Positions 1 through 61,951 of a stretch of DNA of 64,000 nucleotides are shown one piece after another. How positions within the stretch are numbered: position 1 is the stretch's first letter; every line of letters starts with the position of its first letter. Under the pieces are notes generated by a model. The model saw only the letters and a list, made by a program, of their open reading frames with translations, searched no databases and was not told where the DNA came from. A program made the position numbers and the translations under genes. This DNA is from Piscicola geometra (lineage: Eukaryota; Annelida; Clitellata; Hirudinida; Piscicolidae): contig OX030962.1 in NCBI GenBank assembly GCA_943735955.1, positions 8,539,462 to 8,603,461 on the forward strand, written 5' to 3'.

Positions 1-236
1 CGTCATTGGACAGCTTCATTTAGTACTCACGGAAAAATGCCAAGAGATGATGATGATGATAATGATGATGGTGATGGAAAGGATGATGATGATCCTCATT
101 GCTATAAAAAAACAATAAGTGCCAGAATTATTTAAAAAAAAGCAAAACTTGGAAAACGGCCAAACACTGGCAGTTAGGCTTTCTTAACAGACCATAAAAG
201 AAATACTCAAAACCCCAAAATAGGCCTGCATGCAAC
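1..236. other. Left edge, intronic to the polycystin-like gene
   Basis: Contains a short (GAT)n run at about 46-95. No exon could be defended; on the minus strand an AG at about 17-18 precedes a short open stretch, but its branch and pyrimidine context is poor. Confidence 0.5.
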
Positions 237-20489
<20,253 letters not shown>

Positions 20490-21099
20490 TATTAAACATT
20501 TTTTAAATACATATTTTGTGAAATCCGCTAATAGATTTTGCTCATTAATATTTTATGTGTCACCTAATTAAAACTTTTTATGTAACAATGAGTAATTTAA
20601 TAATTTAAATTAATTTACAAATTCAATTTGAATAAAACCGTCAAACTAAAAATTGGGGAAAAGGATGTTCAATTTATATAATAGTTTTATTTAAATTTTA
20701 TTTAGTTTTTGCTCTAACGAACATAAAATAACTTTAAAAAATATTGTTTAAATCTTTCCGAAATTTGAAAAACATTATCAAAATAAACTTATGAGTTCTC
20801 TCTTTTAAACAAACTCTAAATTTGAATTTGTTTCTTTTAAAATAAAAATTATTCAAAAATCCAATTATATCCAAAATAATCAAAACAAAAAAACAAATTC
20901 ACCGATTTTTTTAATCCGCAAAATGTATCGATAGAAAAAACTCCATTAAGTTACAGAGGAAAGATTCATCATGAAAGTTTGGATAGTTACGAAAAAAAGA
21001 AAAAAATAAGTTTTTCAAACAGTGCTGTTTGTCTAGTCTTTGTGGCTTATGAATAAAAAAGACCTCCTAAATCAATGGCGTAGATGATATTTCATTATT

Positions 21100-21290
21100 T
21101 TATCTTTTCTTCCGGTTTTCTTTTGCATTGATGATGTTGATGATGTTGATTTTGATAACGATTGTGGTGGTGGTGGTTGTGATGATGATATTTGTAGTGA
21201 TGAGGGTGGGGATAATGATGATTTTTTTAGTGATGAGGGTGATGGTGATGATGATAATTTTGCTAAAGATTAGTAAAATTGAATAAATGA
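21100..21290. repeat. GATGAT-rich degenerate region, intergenic
   Basis: GATGATGTTGATG units, imperfect. It lies between the polycystin-like ATG and the CRE/CCAAT/GC-box block. Confidence 0.75.
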
Positions 21291-21490
21291 TAACAAAAAT
21301 TAAACTGAATTGACTTGCTATGATGAAAAAAACTGTGGAAAAAGATGGTGAAAATAATGGGTGTAAGAACGTTCATGTTGATGACAGTGATAATGGTAAT
21401 GATGATGATAATAGCTTTTAATTGGAGCAATTAGAGAAATAGTGGAAAGGTAATTAAAGCCTGGATGATGATGAAATAAGCCTAACACAG

Positions 21491-21650
21491 TGACGTCACG
21501 AAGGCGGAGTCGGTAGATTGATTGACGGGTGGATAAGCATTGCATCGGTGAAGAGTTTTCCAAAATGAAGGCACTGATTGGCCGAACGATTTGATTAGCC
21601 CCGCCCCCATCGTCGTCATGGGAACCGGCATGGGCCGCCTTTATACGTCA
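21491..21650 (+). promoter_or_regulatory. Candidate proximal promoter/enhancer between the polycystin-like gene and COE
   Basis: Within 160 bp: a palindromic CRE TGACGTCA (21491-21498), an inverted CCAAT box (ATTGG, 21577-21581), a GC box CCCCGCCCCC (21599-21608) and a second CRE half-site TACGTCA (21644-21650). The block is GC-rich and lacks repeats, unlike its surroundings. It lies 2.7 kb 5' of COE's ATG and 1.0 kb 5' of the polycystin-like ATG, so it could serve either gene. Confidence 0.5.
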
Positions 21651-21675
21651 CATGGGAGGGTTGTACGCGTTCTGC

Positions 21676-22045
21676 TTGTCGTGGGTGTTGTTGTGTATGT
21701 GTTTGTATGTGCTAAGGGTGTTGTTGTGTATGTGTTTGTATCTGCTAAGGGTGTTGTTGTGTATGTGTTTGTATGTGCTAAGGGTGTTGTTGTGTATGTC
21801 TTGGTATGTGCTAAGGGTGTTGTTGTGTATGTCTTGGTATGTGCTAAGGGTGTTGTTGTGTATGTGTTTGTATGTGCTAAGGGTGTTGTTGTGTATGTGT
21901 TTGTATGTGCTAAGGGTGTTGTTGTGTATGTCTTTGTATGTGCTAAGGGTGTTGTTGTGTATGTTTTTGTATGTGCTAAGGGTGTTGCTGTGTATGTCTT
22001 TGTATGTGCTAAGGGTGTTTTTGTGTATGTCTTTGTATGTGTTTG
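21676..22045. repeat. 33-bp minisatellite, about 11 copies
   Basis: Unit GTATGTGCTAAGGGTGTTGT plus TGTGTATGTGTTT, about 25 bp downstream of the GC-box block. Open frames across it follow from the unit being a multiple of 3. Confidence 0.96.
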
Positions 22046-24301
22046 TATGCTTCTCGGGTGCTGGTATGTATGTCTTTGTATATCTTTGTATGTCCTATGG
22101 GTGTTTCGATCTATGCCTATTTCGTGTCTTGTGGATTTTAGAGTGGCGTGCGATGGGATGCTGGGATGAAGTTTTTAGTGTGTTGTTGCTTTTTAAAATG
22201 TATTGGCATTGAAATGGGAGTGAGTATATCTTTATGTGGTGTTGGCATTTTGGCAAAATAGTGAGTTGAATCTCCCTAAATTGAATGATTGAAAAGGAAA
22301 AAAATTAATCTTCAAAGTTAACATTCATTACACTTTTCATGGCATGAGCCTTATAAATTATAATGATTTTGAATTTTTAAGACAATTCTAAAACGATAGA
22401 TAAACTTCAATGCAAGTTTCCATTATCGCCATTATCGCCTCCTTGCCTTCTATGCTAATTGTTCTATGCAACAAACATGCGCTAAATAAATTGATTTAAA
22501 AATGTAATTAGTTACGGAAAAATTCTTTACTTTTGTCCATTACTTCCACCCAAAAGAGACTCATAAAGCTTGGTTGTGGATGGTGGAGTGATGGGGGATC
22601 GTCTGGAAAAGGATAGAAGGTTTAGGAAAACCTAAAAGGCTTTTAACAGTTAAAAGTTAAAATTTAACTGAATAAAGAAGAAAATTTTCGAAAATGATCG
22701 AATGAGGGGGAAATAAGTTTAAAAAAGAAATAAAGTTTATGTGTTTTATTTAGCAGGCTTGTATTTTCCCTATGAAATCCTTACTCTCAAATTGAAAGCT
22801 CGTGTAAAACTATTTTAATTATAAAAACGTCTAAAAAATGGAAGTTTATTAGAAAACGATTAAAAAACAAATTGTTGTTCACAATGTTATTCGGAACTTC
22901 CCGGTTGAGATGAAACATAGAAAAAAATATTTATTTAAATTATCTAAATATTGATTTTTAATATATTATAAGGCCGGAATGAGTGAAATTTAAATATTCA
23001 TTTTAACATAACTTTTCTGAAAATTCTTTAAAGTAAATTTTTGATTTTGAAAATTTAAACATTTATTCTGAAATGAAAACTTAAACAAAAATACTGAAAC
23101 AGGTATACAATTTTATACAGGAAACTTCAAGCATTTTCCTAGTTTCTAGGCTAACTGCCCATATATACCAATGCCTTCCAGCATACGTATATAGACTTTC
23201 TTTGAGTTTCGCTGAACATTTTTAGTATAAAGTTGTGCGATTGAGTGGCAATTCTTTAGTTCAACCCTTAAGATTGAGACTAAAAAGAAACTGCAATAGT
23301 GGTGTGGTTTAAATTTTGATCGATTAAAATACTAAGTATTGGATATAAGACAGGAATTAGTGAATAATACACACAAAAATACAAACAGTTAACTAATAGA
23401 GTAAACTGAATAAGAAGAATAGGGAGGTTAAAATAAGGTTTTTTTCTTTAAGATGGGCGTTAGACTTTGGATTTTCAGAAAAATATATTTGGTATAGGAT
23501 GAATTGAAATAAGTAAAAGTGGGAAAAACTTTATAAGATAATTCAATGAAACAGAAATAGCACTACCATACAAGTCAATTCATTGGGTTACAGTAATTTT
23601 AGCCAGTTTATAAAAGTACCAAGTAAACCAGTTTAAAAACTAATACTATGAATTTCTCTGACTAGTCGAAAAGAGATTCAGAATGTATCATCAAAATCGT
23701 TTTGTTACTAGAAGCTCTGAAATGTTAACTTACTCAAGATAATAATAATAATGTTAAACATTTATTGTAAAAGAATTTAAATTGCTAAAAATCGTTGTGT
23801 GAGTTTATTTGTTTTTTACTGTAACAAAAACAAGAGACAACCAGTTTCAAAAACTTCAACTACACAAAGCTACAAAGAATTCTAGACAAATAGTTCAAAA
23901 ACTGAAACACCTTTAGACCAAGAAGATCAGAAAACTACAACAATACCTCAACTAGAACAATATCTCAACTACAACTACTTCTACAATTACCAAATTAATT
24001 AGCTTTATTACTTTATTATCAATAATCATTTAATTTTCATCACCAAAAATAAAGTTGATAGACTCTCACAGAAAAGTGTTCTTCCCACACTTTTCTGTTT
24101 CAAATTCAATCCGTCCGACTGACCAAAACCAAACAGAAAAACTCAATCAAACCCTTCAGTATCCTAATTATATCTAAATCAATCAAACCAAGCAGCATCC
24201 TAATCATACTTCAATCAATCAAAGCGTTTAGCATCCCAACCACATCTCAATCCAACAAAAATAAAACCACGGCTGCACGTTTTCAAACCACAGCCACGCC
24301 T
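22046..24301. other. Intergenic, COE upstream region
   Basis: AT-rich, non-repetitive sequence. No gene seen. 23820-24300 is A/C-rich and may include COE 5' UTR; AACCACAG just before the ATG could be an acceptor. Confidence 0.6.
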
Positions 24302-53211
<28,910 letters not shown>

Positions 53212-53454
53212 TTTTTTCATTTTTTTTGGGGTGTTCATGAAAGCATGTTTTATGGGTTAAAAATGTATTTAAAGTTTTGAGAATGTGTTTTATATTAATT
53301 GCATTGTTTTTTAATAATTTTGTATATCGTTTCAACTTTTTTCACAATTTTTTATTTTATTGTTACTTTTTGCAATTTTTCTCTTTCAATTTATCTTATT
53401 TTATTATCTATTTATTTTTAATTTTAAAGTATATAAAAATGCAAAATGATTGTG

Positions 53455-53460
53455 AATAAA
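53455..53460 (+). terminator. Candidate polyadenylation signal of COE
   Basis: AATAAA about 245 bp after the COE stop, in AT-rich sequence, the first perfect hexamer found downstream. No transcript evidence is available. Confidence 0.45.
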
Positions 53461-53859
53461 TTCTAAAAGAAAGTTGTGGAGATAAATTAGATCATGCGTT
53501 GGCTTTGTGACGGATGGTTGTGTGTTAGTATCATAGAATCTAACTTATGAAATTGAATACAACAGTTTTTGCGGAGCATACAGTTTTGATGTTTGAGGGG
53601 GAAATCTTTAAGACATGTGGTGTGCTTTTTGAGGTTAGAGGGGCGTTAGCGTTATTATGTGTTTTCGATTGTGTGTTTAATGTACATTAATGTGTTTATA
53701 CGTGTCTACATGTGTGTTTTGAAAGTTAAACACATTTAAACTTTCACTTAAACTGTACATTCCTAGAAGACTTTTTAATTAACTGAGTGAACTCCATAAG
53801 ACAGGCATTGAACAGCGCTGTTGTATTTATCCAGTATCTGTTAAACTAGTAAAATTACG

Positions 53860-53965
53860 TTTATATTATAATATAATTATAATATAATTAAATTACATCA
53901 TAATATAATTAAAGTACATTATAATATAGTTATATTATAATATAATTATAATTATAAAATAATTT
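53860..53965. repeat. ATAATATAATTAT-rich self-complementary AT tract
   Basis: TATAATATAATTATAATATA-type units that can fold back on themselves, about 650 bp past the COE stop. Confidence 0.75.
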
Positions 53966-56590
53966 CTTAATAAACTCAAATTCTATCAATGGACGTCTCA
54001 AACATTTTTATAATATTACTTTTATTATTCTTTTTTGTAGTTTTTGACACAAAATGGTTGGAAGAATTTATGATTAAATATATAAAAAAATAAATATTGA
54101 CTTTGTATTTTTTCTCATTCTAATAATTCTTTTAAACATGTTTTCAGTTTATATATAATATAGGTATTAAACATAAAAAACTTAAAAATTTTCTCTCATT
54201 CGTTTATACCCCTTCTTTGATTTATTTTCCCATTTGCTTTTTCCAGTCCTTTATTACCACCCCTTCTTCCACCACCACCTCTTCTATCATTCATCCCTCA
54301 TTCCTCACACGTAGAACTTAAAATTAAAAACCCTTCAATGATCATGCCTTCATTAGCGGCACATTACCATTTATTGCTGATGAATAATGTGGAGCTAATG
54401 CCGAAAAAATGTTTAAAAAAATATTAAACATTTAAGTCTGATGAATAAGGTGCATTAAAATAAAAAAAATAGAAAAGAATTAATTTAAAATAAGTCTTAA
54501 AAATATTTTAAATTTTATAATAGACATTGATAGTTTTTAAATATAAAAATAAAATAAAATCTAAAACTATCAATCTATTCATATGAATACCAGCATCAAA
54601 ATTTAATAAAAATTTTATATCTCAATTATACTAGCCATTCTAATTATACCTTTATCTCGACTTTATTTTTGTAATTCGCCCGTTTCAACCGTATCAATCT
54701 CTCATTTTTCGATCTCTTTCACTTTCAAATTTTAACCCTTTTTCAACCCCCTTTGACCTCCTTCCGTTTTTCTCTCAACCTCCAATCATTGAATTCATTC
54801 CAAAGGTTGTTGATTATTATACATTTATGGCTTCTACACATGACCGTGGTGAATTATATATTTATCTTTCTTATAAATATAATAGGCATATAATATAATT
54901 TTTAAATATTTAAATTGATTATAATTGTAAATTTTTTTTAATGAAATTTAAAAAAGGATAAAGATGATGATGTTGCTGCTGTTGGAGATGATGATCACGA
55001 TGATGATGATAATTATAATGATAATTATCAACAGATTTATAACTATAACATTAGTTATAATATTACTTAATGCTACTTGACAGTCAAACAAACTCAATGA
55101 ATGATTCACTAATTTCTTCATTCCATAAGGTTTTTCTTAATAATGTCTCATTTGTTAACAATTTTTTCACATTCTTTTTATTATTGTTAATTGCCACATT
55201 CCACCATGTTATAATATCTTCAACGATGTTTTAAGGTTTTGTTATTCTACTCTCCACCATTCTATTATCATCCGATTTACTTTGAATTAAATAACTGGGA
55301 ATAGTAAATTGTAATTATTAAAACTTTTTTTTCAATGAATGAAAAACAATAATAATAAGCAAACATGATAAATACCGAATTAAATCCACTTTAATTACAT
55401 TATTAATATTTTAATTAAAATGTATTCGATTATCCAATACGCTTCTTTATTGAATTTTCTATCGAAATAGAAAACCTACCGTTGATTTTTATTGAGTAGT
55501 ATGTAATTAAACACCGATAATTATTTTTTTTTTCTCGAATAATAATAAAAATTTAAACTATTTCTTTCATTAAACTTTAGTTTGTAGAATTTTTTTAACA
55601 ACAAACAACTAAAAATAATTTATAAATATCAAACAGTAATAAGTAATAATATTAATATTATAATTTTTATAAACATAAAAAAACTAATAGAATAAAATAA
55701 ATACGAATTAATCCTTCAAACCTAACTACTTTTATTATTCAGAATCAATGAGATGATTGCCTATATGATTCCTATTCTCCAGTTTATCTCAAGGCGATTA
55801 CGATGGCTCAAAGCTACAAACTAAAAACTAAAACAAAATAGTTCTTTTGCTTGAGCCTCAAATATCTAACCAAACTAAAAAAAATTAAAATATTACTTAT
55901 ATAAAAAGTTTTTGATTATTCAAATTGTATAAATAAATTCTTTTTAGGTTATAAAAGTTTTTCGTTAAATTGCCAATTATAAAAAATATGACTTTCAAAA
56001 TCTATGAATCAAAAAGATGAATTGATGAACTGAAAAAGATTTTTAACTCAAGATTTTTTATTCGTTTTTTTGTAGGAAACTTTAAAAAATTCAGAATAGC
56101 TTTTATAGGTTTTGATATTTTATTGTATAAACTAATTTTAAGTAATTTAAAAATTATTTCATCCCTTATTGATGCATGGCAATAGTTGAAAAGATGAGCG
56201 TAAAAAATGGTTAGAGGAATGTGTGAAAAAGTGTGTAAATGGATGTGTGGATGAATATGTGGAAGGATACGTGGATGGATATGTGAATGGATGTGTGAAT
56301 GGATAAGTGAATGGATATGTGTAGAAAGATGTATGGATGGATGTGTGTGAGGATGTGTTAAACTAGTCTCATGGGATTTCCACTCTTACAAGCCACATGA
56401 GAACACATAATGAAGCGTGTTTTTACATACAAGGACACATAAAAAGGCGCATACAAAGAAACATATAAAGACACACGCAAAAACGCATACTGAAACAAAA
56501 TCAAGGAACACAATAATATGATACAATGCCTTATATTTTGTTTAAAGAATATAAATTCTTACACATGTATATATATAATTTTTTCTCCAT
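53966..56590. other. Intergenic, no gene seen
   Basis: AT-rich unique sequence. A short GAT-rich patch at 54960-55020. GGATGTGTGAATGGAT degenerate repeat at 56225-56350. Confidence 0.6.
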
Positions 56591-56596
56591 CACTCA

Positions 56597-57597
<1,001 letters not shown>

Positions 57598-60500
57598 GCA
57601 TGGATAGAACGCAAGGCATATATTAAGAAAAAGCCTCAGGGAAAACGGACAAAGAAAAAATTTCTGGCGGAAAATGAAAAATTGCCCAGCTTTGGAACAC
57701 TCATTGATCGGACCTCAGTAGTTTTGTTGTTGCAACGTGGAGAGGTCGAATGGTGGTGGTTGAAAATGGAAGGAGGTGTGATGATAGGAAAGTTTGGGTG
57801 AGTGTTGGTGAAAAATTGCAGTGAGAATGGAGTTGTGCAAGTGATGCAAAGCTGGGATGGATGAGTGTTGGGAGGGATGGAATGGTGGGAAGGATAAAGT
57901 AGATGGAAAGGTACAAACGCTTTGAGTAGTGAAGGAATTTGAGTGATGAAAATGGGAATGGGATGATATAGGGAGAAAAAATGAGTCTACGCGAAAATTG
58001 TGAAATAAATTTTGCTTTAATAGCTTTCTATGGGGAGATATCGTGGACAGAATGTGATAGAATGGTTACAATATTCTTTAAGACATATGTTATCGAAAAA
58101 GGAATTACTTTTCTCAGTAAATGAATGAATCAATGTTCAGCGTAGAAGTAATCAAGTTTTAAATGAGTTATTGAACTTAGTTTTATCAAAAAAATGAGAA
58201 AAATTATATTAAAATTAACTTATTCTCTAGTTATTTCATACCTTTCATCAATTTTACAAAAATATTCGTAAGTTTTTTTTCCTATTTTTTAATTCATAAA
58301 AACCATGGTTCATTTATTGAATGCTTGAATGAATGAATTCATATAGTTATTGAAATGGTTATCGATCAACCAACCAATCGAATATTTTAGAGCTGGTATT
58401 GCTTTAAAACAATAATTTATTTATATTATTCAAAATACATATAAATAAATCAATTAAAATGTGAAAAATTAATTTTCGTACAAAAATGGAAACTTTTATT
58501 TTTTTAAATTATATTTAATATTTTAATTTTTTTCCCATTCTTCGAATAATTTTATTTTTCTTCCAGCCGTCCAAACATTCATTTCCCATTCATTCATCAG
58601 TCTATTTATTCATCCATTCATGCATACATTAATCAATTTTATATTTCTAACTCACCCATCATTACGAATCTCACCAACCAACCATCTAAGAAATTCAAGT
58701 TTTTCAGTTTCTTCATCAATCACTTCATTTTTTCTTTTTATCAACGTTTTTTTCTTTTTCTTTCTGTAATACTTTTTACCCATTTTGTTTTTAAAATTTT
58801 AAATCGCCGTTTTTCAAATTAAATTTTCACTTTAACGTATTTGAAAAAGAAAGAATCATCATCAGCAGGACATAGAAAATAGTAACTAGGAAAAATACCA
58901 AAGCAAATAACTCAACAACCCCCACCATATTGACCTATTTAATTTCCAGTTGACCTTTCACGACCCAAATCTATGAACTCTACTTTTTCATTTTTATTGA
59001 GTTTTATGCTCATTCATTCACACACTGCGTTTTCATTTTCCATCCTTGATTTTTTCATCCGTTCATTCGCTTTTTTTCTACTTTTTTCATTCCATCTTTG
59101 AGTTACTTTACCTATTTATTCATTTTTCTTTTGTCATTTACTCATCCACATTTTTCTTCTCAACCGATCTATCCATCTATCATTGCATATTCTAAAATAT
59201 CCATTTATCAATTAGACCATGCATCCACAAACGTATCCATTTTTCAATCTATTCTCTCATTCGTACACTCTCTAGCCCACTCATCCATCCAATCAATCAT
59301 TGACTTATCTACCCACTTATCCATTTGTTCGTTTATTAACTCAAATACCTTCTTAGTTTTTCATCTACTCACCAATATATTTACCCACTCATCCACTCAC
59401 CCATCTACTCGTCAACTCACTATTTTATTTTTATTTAAATATTGATTCAATGCACTAAATAATTCTCTCATTTACTAACCCATTAACCCATTCACCAATG
59501 TATTTATCCATTCATCCATTCATTTATCGATTCATCCATATATCCATTTATTCATTCACTCATCCATTCATCTATTCATCCATTCATTCATCCATCCATT
59601 CACCCACCCATCCATCCTTCCACAATAAAGCACAGCCATGCGAGACTCAGTAATACATCAGGCAGCCAAGCGAACAACCCTCTCTGCCCTGTATGAATCA
59701 CATAGCCAATCTTTTCTGCTATTTTTATCAATATTAGGAATAGTATTTTATATTTTTAATTATAATTTTTTTGGTAGTATTTTTATTTTTAAAATTTGTA
59801 AAGTTACTTCAAAAGTTGTTTTGAAAAAAATATAATTTGTGATACAAAAAAATCTATTTTGACTCGGTCAATGTATTTTTCAGGCAAATAGCTGATGAAA
59901 GATAATAATGGATAGCTTTTGCTTGGCAGAAACACTTCATGTATAAAACAGAAATATATCTTTAAAAAACTATTACAAACTATTCAAGCTTTAAAAGTTT
60001 AGTATTGTTTTGAAGAAATTTTTTTATTATTTGAAAAGATACTATTTATGTTTTAAAAAAATATAGTTTACTTTTTTCAAATAGTTTATGCTGAAGTTAT
60101 TGAAACAAATAAATATTATGAAATTGTAAAATTTTTATATTTTGAATTTATTTCTTTTTTACTTTCATTTTATTTCTCGGTTCATTTTTTCTTTAATTTA
60201 AAGGCATAAAGTTAAGGGAAAACAAAAAACGAGGTAGTAAAAAAAGCAATTAAATATAAAATATTGAGAGAAAAAAATTCTTACAAATTTTCAAAACTGA
60301 GAAAATCTTTAATGAATTTTTTCAAAAACTTACATTTAGAAAAACTATTCGTAAAGAATTTTCACAATTTTACTTATTTATGAATGAAAGTCCAAAATAC
60401 ATAGATACATATTTCGTACATACAATCAACTTTCATACACGATTCATCATCAGTCACATCCTACTATCCCAACCCAAAACCTACTCCGAATCGAATGTTC

Positions 60501-60600
60501 CCTCACAAGCCTTCAACATCCACGCGAAATAACCACCCCACAGCCATCGATCCCTCTAAATTATTCACGCCCATAGCATAAACAGCAAATTTAAATTATG
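57598..60600. other. Intergenic, no gene defended
   Basis: AT-rich. CATTCATCCA-type degenerate repeats at 58570-58640 and 59260-59625. A short open frame at 59638-59720 is GC-richer and follows AAAGCACAG, but has no partner exon that could be found. Confidence 0.5.
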
Positions 60601-60640
60601 TCCGCATACTTTTGACCGTTTAACCCCACCCAATCCATTC

Positions 60641-60717
60641 ACCAATACGACGTCACACCCACCTGAGTCTCACGTGACCCCTAACCTCACCAATCACGAA
60701 TCTCCATTCCGACCAAT
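60641..60717 (+). promoter_or_regulatory. CCAAT/CRE/E-box cluster upstream of the thioester-family gene
   Basis: Three CCAAT boxes (60642, 60690, 60713), a CRE-like CGACGTCA (60648-60655) and CACGTGAC (60671-60678) within 77 bp, in a GC-richer patch about 1.1 kb before the start codon. Confidence 0.4.
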
Positions 60718-61597
60718 TGCATCGTCCTTCCATCAAGCGCCACATCCGCCTCTCTAATTGAGCACTAAATTATTTATTTTTTGGTTGTTTTGCCTTCAAG
60801 TATGTTTATGATCAGTTTGTATTTTTCGTATATTCGAAACTTTCATCATTTTGTCGTTGTTCAATGTGTAAAATAGAATAATCATTTCACAATTAATGTT
60901 TTATTATTATATTTTGTAGAGGTATTTTTATATTTAACTATTTCACATTTAATCTATCCTATATTACTCTTTAAAAAAGATTCTGTAAATTAATAGGTAT
61001 TATTTAAAACAAATCCATCCTGCATTTTGAAAACCATTTTTTAGAAATAACAAACTAATTTTAAGTTTCCATTGCATACCTTCGATCACATTTAGTTCTT
61101 ATTAAGCATGCTAAACAAGGCTCGGAAACATTTGCACCTTTAAAATATTTTACTTTGAGGTCACCTTGTATTTGAGTGACTAGCTACTTCTCAAGTATAG
61201 CTCACCAGGTCAAATTACTTGTAATCGATCAATGCATTTCTACCCCATAAGATATCAATGACAACTACCAACCTATCGACCTATCTAACCACTCTTTTAC
61301 CTTTTTTGAAAATATTTTTCTAAAAATTTAGTTGTTTTTTTTAAGCCACTTTAGAAACTTTCCAAACAGTTTTTAAATCCATTTCTCTTATCAAGTCTTA
61401 AGCAAACTTTCTACTTTTCAAGCATCTTTTACATTATAAAATACCTTATCTCGACACACCTTCCCACCCACCTACCTACCTTTCTTCCTACCTACCTAGC
61501 CCCTAGGCCAATTAAGGCTTCACTAGATACCGCTACTGGAGAATCAATGGCAATTACAATACATCGATCAGTGAAGTTAATTACAGCGAGGCATTGG

Positions 61598-61606
61598 TAT
61601 ATAAAG
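61598..61606 (+). promoter_or_regulatory. TATA box of the thioester-family gene (candidate)
   Basis: TATATAAAG followed by a GC-richer stretch, 245 bp upstream of the ATG. Initiation about 30 bp later would leave a short 5' UTR exon before the TCTACAG acceptor at the ATG exon. The sequence around it (61500-61640) is repeat-free. Confidence 0.45.
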
Positions 61607-61850
61607 AGCGCTAGCGAAGGCTTTGAGGCAGGATAATAACTAGCTTATTATTCAAATCAAGGTTTGAATAATAACTTCATCCATTTCTAGAAAGATATTT
61701 TTTTTCTTAAATATTGAAATAATTTAATAATTTAAAATTGTTTTTAGAAAACTTTTCACAAATATTTAAAACAAATATTTAAAAAATTTTTTTTTTAATA
61801 ATTCATTTTCTTACAAAATTTAAAATAAAAAGTTAATATTTGTTCTACAG

Positions 61851-61951
61851 ATGGCAGGATTTAATAATATTGGGCTTCTTTTCACGCTGGTCGTACTATG
61901 TACGGTCTCAGCAGAAATCAAAAAGCCAGAAATCATCGGTACCGAGAAGCT
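61851..61951 (+). CDS. Thioester-family gene exon 1: start codon and signal peptide
   Basis: 101 nt. The ATG follows a TCTACAG acceptor-like sequence with no intervening base. That suggests a 5' UTR intron or trans-splicing. Donor GTAAGT. Confidence 0.85.

Noticed and set aside
1..30. Further polycystin-like exon at the left edge
   Set aside because: An AG followed by an open stretch exists on the minus strand, but a TACTAA lies only 4 nt before that AG and there is no pyrimidine tract.
57600..57801. Basic, KK-rich frame after the AC array
   Set aside because: About 65 codons without homology; could be chance. No partner exon found.
59638..59720. Possible orphan exon beginning MRDSVIHQAAKRTTLSALYE
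   Set aside because: Preceded by a plausible acceptor, but no family match and no donor with a matching downstream exon.
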